Assembly (NCBI GenBank): GCA_029881435.1
Contig: JAOUMR010000017.1
Span: 1-45,589, forward strand
From: Nitrospira sp.
GTDB taxonomy: Bacteria; Nitrospirota; Nitrospiria; Nitrospirales; Nitrospiraceae
Length of the DNA stretch: 45,589 nucleotides
Direction: 5' to 3'
Shown piece after piece: positions 41,772 through 45,589 of the stretch (its first letter is position 1; every line of letters begins with the position of its first letter). The position numbers were made by a program, and so were the translations under genes. The notes below the pieces were generated by a model, which was given only the letters and a program-made list of their open reading frames with translations, searched no databases and was not told where the DNA came from.

Positions 41772-44270
41772 ATGACTGACCCAAACGAGCAAGATATTCA
41801 GCCCCCTCAAAACATTGAGGTCCCAACCCAGCTTCCGCTCTTGCCGGTTCGGGATATCGTCGTCTTTCCATACATGGTGCTTCCTCTCTTCGTTGGGCGC
41901 GACATGTCCATTAAGGCCATCGAAGCCGCCCTCGCGGGGAATCGGATGATCTTCCTTGCAACCCAAAAGGCACTCGACGTTGAAAATCCTTCTCCGAAAG
42001 ACATCCATACAATCGGCACCGTCGGCATCATCATGCGGATGCTGAAGCTGCCCGATGAGCGCATCAAGATTTTGGTTCAAGGTATCGCCAAAGCGAAGAT
42101 CACCAAATACATTCAGACCGACCCCTACTACTCCGTTCGAATCGACAAGATGATTGACGCCAAGCCCGCGACGGCGACACTTGAGGCAGAAGCCGTCATG
42201 CGCACAGTCAAAGAACAGATCGAACGGATCGTGAGCTTGGGCAAGGTTTTGATCCCCGATGTCATGGTCGTCATTGAAAACCTCGAAGAGCCGGGCCGAC
42301 TGGCCGACATGGTGGCCTCAAATCTTGGGCTGAAAGTCGAGGCCACTCAGGCCGTCCTGGAAATCTCTGATCCGATCCAGCGCCTTCGCCAGGTGAGCGA
42401 CATCCTGGGAAAAGAGATTGAAGTCCTCTCGATGCAGCAAAAGATTCAGGCGCAAGCCAAAGGCGAGATGGACAAGACTCAGCGTGAGTACTTTCTCCGA
42501 GAACAACTGAAGGCCATCCAAAAAGAGTTGGGCGAACTCGATGAACGGGCGGAGGAAATCACGGAATTTCGCAAACGCATCAAAGACGCCAAGATGCCTG
42601 AGAAGGTGTTGAAAGAATCCGAAAAACAGCTCAAGCGGCTTGAAAAGATGCATCCGGACACGGCCGAATCCGCGACCGTGCGAACGTACCTGGAATGGAT
42701 GGTCGAATTACCTTGGTCGAAGCGGTCGAAAGACAATCTTGAGCTGAAAGCGGCCGCCAAGGTATTGAACCACGACCACTATGATCTTGAAAAGGTCAAG
42801 GAACGGATTCTCGAATACCTAGCTGTCCGAAAGCTGAAAGAAAAAATGAAGGGCCCAATCCTCTGTTTTGTCGGCCCGCCGGGAGTCGGAAAGACGTCGC
42901 TAGGCAAGTCAATTGCCCGTGCATTGGGTCGGGAGTTTGTACGTATCAGCTTAGGAGGAGTCCGCGACGAAGCAGAAATCCGAGGACACCGTCGAACCTA
43001 TGTCGGCGCGTTACCTGGACGCATCATCCAGGGGATGAAGCAAGCCGGTACCAGCAATCCCGTATTCATGCTCGATGAGGTGGACAAAGTTGGAATGGAC
43101 TTTCGTGGCGATCCCTCCGCAGCCCTGCTGGAGGTCCTTGACCCGGAACAGAACAACGCCTTCACTGACCATTATCTTGGAGTTCCCTTCGACCTGACTG
43201 AAGTCATGTTCATTACCACGGCCAATTTGATCGATCCCATCCTGCCCGCGCTCCGTGATCGCATGGAGGTCATTGAAATTCCTGGCTACACGGAAGAGGA
43301 GAAGCTCGGCATTGCGCAGAAGTACCTGATTCCACGTCAGCTCGAAGAACACGGTATCACGAACAAACATATCCGGCTGACAGAGGCGGCGATCAGGCAG
43401 ATTATTTCCCACTACACCAGGGAAGCCGGGGTACGAAACCTTGAACGTGAAATTGCCAATGTCATGCGCAAAGTGGCGAAGAAAGTCGCGGAGGGCAAGG
43501 GGCATGGGTTTCCGATCGACCAATCCAATCTTAATAAATATTTGGGTGTGTCGAAATATGTGCCGGAAGCGGAACTCGAGAAAGACGAGATTGGAGTGGC
43601 AACCGGCCTAGCCTGGACCGAATCGGGTGGCGACGTCCTGTACATCGAGGCGACGGTGATGAAGGGGAAAGGCCAATTGACCCTCACCGGGCACCTTGGA
43701 GATGTGATGAAGGAATCCGCTCAGGCTGCGCTCAGCTACGTCCGGTCAAGAGAGAAGACCTTAAACCTGAACCCTGCGATGTTCAGCAAACAAGACCTCC
43801 ACATCCATGTCCCGGCTGGTGCCATCCCCAAAGATGGTCCTTCCGCCGGCATCACGATGGCCACGGCTATTGCTTCGGCGTTTTCTGGCACTCCGGCAAG
43901 ACGGGATCTGGCCATGACCGGAGAAATCACCTTGCGCGGTCGCGTGCTTCCGATCGGAGGACTCAAGGAAAAGATCTTGGCGGCGAAACGGGCCAAGCTC
44001 ACCACCGTCATCCTCCCACGTCGAAATAAAAAAGACCTCGAGGAAATTCCTAAACATCTCCTGAAAGGCATCCAATTGGCATTCGTTGATACCATGGATG
44101 ACGTCATGAAGATTGCCCTTCGGCGAAGGGCCAAGGCTCCGTCGACCTCGAACAAGCCGCCAACGCCGCCCGCACCCGCCCGCATCCGGGCTTTACGATC
44201 CGGAAAAGCCCGACGACCGCACGAGCTCCCTGCCACGTTGAGGGCCGGGCGCGTGCCAACTCGCTCGTAG
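41772..44270 (+). CDS. lon: ATP-dependent protease Lon
   Basis: The 832-residue protein has the N-terminal substrate domain ([20 protein letters not shown]), a coiled coil near 225-290, Walker A GPPGVGKT (368-375), the AAA+ segment [20 protein letters not shown], and an S16 protease domain with PKDGPSAG (catalytic Ser 691) and GGLKEK (Lys 734). The Ser-Lys spacing equals that of E. coli Lon. A proline- and arginine-rich tail of about 45 residues extends the C-terminus. It degrades misfolded and regulatory proteins in the cytoplasm. Confidence 0.97.
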   Translation: MTDPNEQDIQPPQNIEVPTQLPLLPVRDIVVFPYMVLPLFVGRDMSIKAIEAALAGNRMIFLATQKALDVENPSPKDIHTIGTVGIIMRMLKLPDERIKILVQGIAKAKITKYIQTDPYYSVRIDKMIDAKPATATLEAEAVMRTVKEQIERIVSLGKVLIPDVMVVIENLEEPGRLADMVASNLGLKVEATQAVLEISDPIQRLRQVSDILGKEIEVLSMQQKIQAQAKGEMDKTQREYFLREQLKAIQKELGELDERAEEITEFRKRIKDAKMPEKVLKESEKQLKRLEKMHPDTAESATVRTYLEWMVELPWSKRSKDNLELKAAAKVLNHDHYDLEKVKERILEYLAVRKLKEKMKGPILCFVGPPGVGKTSLGKSIARALGREFVRISLGGVRDEAEIRGHRRTYVGALPGRIIQGMKQAGTSNPVFMLDEVDKVGMDFRGDPSAALLEVLDPEQNNAFTDHYLGVPFDLTEVMFITTANLIDPILPALRDRMEVIEIPGYTEEEKLGIAQKYLIPRQLEEHGITNKHIRLTEAAIRQIISHYTREAGVRNLEREIANVMRKVAKKVAEGKGHGFPIDQSNLNKYLGVSKYVPEAELEKDEIGVATGLAWTESGGDVLYIEATVMKGKGQLTLTGHLGDVMKESAQAALSYVRSREKTLNLNPAMFSKQDLHIHVPAGAIPKDGPSAGITMATAIASAFSGTPARRDLAMTGEITLRGRVLPIGGLKEKILAAKRAKLTTVILPRRNKKDLEEIPKHLLKGIQLAFVDTMDDVMKIALRRRAKAPSTSNKPPTPPAPARIRALRSGKARRPHELPATLRAGRVPTRS

Positions 44271-44279
44271 GATCACGCC

Positions 44280-45320
44280 GTGGCGGTTCCTACGGCCAAA
44301 CCCCTTCAGGAATTCGCTCTGATTCAAGGGTTGAAGCGTCAGTTTGCCCATCATGCTCCGGGCCTCGTTCACGGCATCGGTGATGACGCAGCCGTAGTAG
44401 GAACCAGCTCACCAAAATGGTGGCACCTTACGACAGACCTGCTCGCCGAAGGAATCCATTTCAACCTGAAATCGGCTGCGCCTGAGTCAATCGGATACCG
44501 GGCCGCGACGGCCAACCTCAGCGATCTTGCCGCAATGGGAGCAGTCCCCCGGTATCTGCTCATATCACTCGCCATTCCAAAAAACATGAGTCAACCACAA
44601 GTCTACGGCTTGTATAGAGGTTTGATGAAGGCCTGCCGAATTTATGGCGTGGCGCTGATCGGTGGAGATACCTCGGCGTCCAAATCCGGACTCTTTCTCA
44701 GCATCACATTAGTCGGGACTACGGCCAAACGCCGAGCGCTGTTTCGTCATGGCGCAAAGGTAGGGGACCAGATTTATGTGTCCGGCACGCTGGGAGACTC
44801 ACTCGCCGGTCTCCGCTTGTTGACGAACAGCAAACCCCCTCGATCATCCCATAAGAAGCGCTCACAATTATCTGGTTCCCATCGACAGTTTTTGATACGC
44901 CGCCACTTCCACCCGACAGCAAGGGTTGCCGAGGGCCAGTGGCTCAACAACGGACGGCTGGCCACTGCCGCTATCGATCTGTCCGATGGACTCTCCGGAG
45001 ATCTTCAACACATATGTAAGGAAAGCGGCGTCGGAGCAGAGGTGGAGATCGAGGACCTTCCACTTTCACCGGCCTGCAGAGCATACGCAAAGGTGTACGG
45101 AGTTTCGCCGATTCGACTCGCGATGACCGGAGGCGAGGACTATGAACTTCTGTTTACGGTGCCGCCCAGGTCCCGCCGCGCGCTCGAACGACAAGCACGG
45201 GCACGAGGCTATCGCGTGACCCGCATCGGGACCATTCGCCCGCAGCAATTTGGCATCCAGATGACGTCCCACGGCCAAACGCAGCCCCTGCCGCTGACCA
45301 GCTACGAGCATTTCCGCTGA
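44280..45320 (+). CDS. thiL: Thiamine-monophosphate kinase
   Basis: The 346-residue product has EFALIQGL, GIGDDAAVV (32-40), NLSDLAAMGAVPRYLL, GGDTSAS and MTGGEDYELLFTV, the ThiL series of the AIR-synthase-like fold. It phosphorylates thiamine monophosphate to the active diphosphate. It starts with GTG nine bases after the lon stop and overlaps the next gene by one base, indicating a lon-thiL-DUF2062 series. Confidence 0.95.
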   Translation: MAVPTAKPLQEFALIQGLKRQFAHHAPGLVHGIGDDAAVVGTSSPKWWHLTTDLLAEGIHFNLKSAAPESIGYRAATANLSDLAAMGAVPRYLLISLAIPKNMSQPQVYGLYRGLMKACRIYGVALIGGDTSASKSGLFLSITLVGTTAKRRALFRHGAKVGDQIYVSGTLGDSLAGLRLLTNSKPPRSSHKKRSQLSGSHRQFLIRRHFHPTARVAEGQWLNNGRLATAAIDLSDGLSGDLQHICKESGVGAEVEIEDLPLSPACRAYAKVYGVSPIRLAMTGGEDYELLFTVPPRSRRALERQARARGYRVTRIGTIRPQQFGIQMTSHGQTQPLPLTSYEHFR

Positions 45321-45589
45321 TGACAGACGCGAGCAAACATCCCTCTGCTAGAGGAACTCGATCATTCCGCGCACTGCTACGCCAAGTACTCCATCTGCAA
45401 GAATCCCCACAACGCACAGCATTGGCCTTTGCGCTGGGGATCTTCATCGCCTTTTCACCGGCCTATGGTCTTCACACCGCGATGGTCGCGCTGTGCACAT
45501 GGCTGTTCGGTCTCAACTTTTTAGCGTTACTGGCTGGGGCGTTTGTCAACAACCCCTGGACGATCATTCTGATATTAGGCGCGACCTAT
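45320..45589 (+). CDS. DUF2062 membrane protein, 5' part (cut by window edge)
   Basis: The ATG at 45320 shares a base with the thiL stop (TGATG). The visible 90 codons give a basic N-terminus, then ALAFALGIFIAFSPAYGLHT, a hydrophobic span and FVNNPWT, which are DUF2062 marks. DUF2062 proteins are small inner-membrane proteins of unclear role. The frame is open to the last base of the window. Confidence 0.85.
   Translation, partial: MTDASKHPSARGTRSFRALLRQVLHLQESPQRTALAFALGIFIAFSPAYGLHTAMVALCTWLFGLNFLALLAGAFVNNPWTIILILGATY

Noticed and set aside
1-45589. CRISPR array, tRNA, rRNA or prophage
   Set aside because: No regularly spaced repeats, no clover-leaf or rRNA-like stretches and no phage or transposase genes were seen.

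Overview
The window looks like a chromosomal envelope-biogenesis region of a Gram-negative bacterium. Mid-to-high GC, the gene order bamA-skp-skp-fabZ-lpxA-lpxI-oxidoreductase-lpxB-msbA-acyltransferase-waaA-lpxK, and LpxI in place of LpxH point to a lineage outside the Gammaproteobacteria. Nitrospirota (Nitrospira-like) is my best guess from general familiarity; no rRNA or other marker here proves it. Nearly all of 1-40,101 is read on the minus strand, and 40,640-45,589 is read on the plus strand.

Right part (40.1-45.6 kb): galU, lon, thiL and the start of a DUF2062 membrane protein run rightward. The 538-base divergent gap 40,102-40,639 holds two convincing sigma70-type promoters. One reads left into bamA. 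The other reads right into galU and is so close to the ATG that the galU mRNA is probably leaderless.

Middle part (22.1-40.1 kb, minus strand): a lipid A and inner-core operon. It encodes BamA, two Skp-like chaperones (one with a lipoprotein signal), FabZ, LpxA, LpxI, a Gfo/Idh/MocA oxidoreductase, LpxB, MsbA, a DUF374 (LpxJ-like) acyltransferase split by a shift at nine adenines, WaaA and LpxK. It continues with a heptosyltransferase fused to GmhB through an 18-bp-periodic repeat linker, a methyltransferase and two more family-9 glycosyltransferases. lpxD and lpxC are not in the window.

Left part (1-22.0 kb, minus strand): an O-antigen or surface-polysaccharide locus. It opens with a winged-helix regulator carrying a Rossmann-like C-terminal half, with a perfect palindrome over its own predicted -10, followed by a NusG/RfaH-like antiterminator. 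Then come a Wzx flippase, an FkbM methyltransferase, several GT2 enzymes, a kinase-methyltransferase fusion, a GT4 enzyme, a WbpV-like reductase/epimerase with a WbpL/WecA-like initiating transferase, a methyltransferase, an O-antigen ligase/polymerase, more glycosyltransferases and a WbpM-like 4,6-dehydratase. The dTDP-rhamnose genes rmlB, rmlD and rmlA follow. The far left end is scarred: a decayed rmlC start, an APS kinase gene, and a second, 188-base-identical copy of the rmlD/rmlA junction leading into another rmlA that leaves the window.

How it fits together: rml supplies dTDP-L-rhamnose and GalU supplies UDP-glucose. The WbpM/WbpV/WbpL-like set would make an N-acetyl-6-deoxyhexosamine and load it on undecaprenyl phosphate. 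Glycosyltransferases extend the unit, Wzx flips it, and the ligase joins it to the lipid A-core made by the middle operon. I did not find a CRISPR array, tRNA, rRNA or transposase. The least ordinary items are the kinase-methyltransferase fusion, the shifted acyltransferase, the sensor-like regulator and the rml duplication scar.
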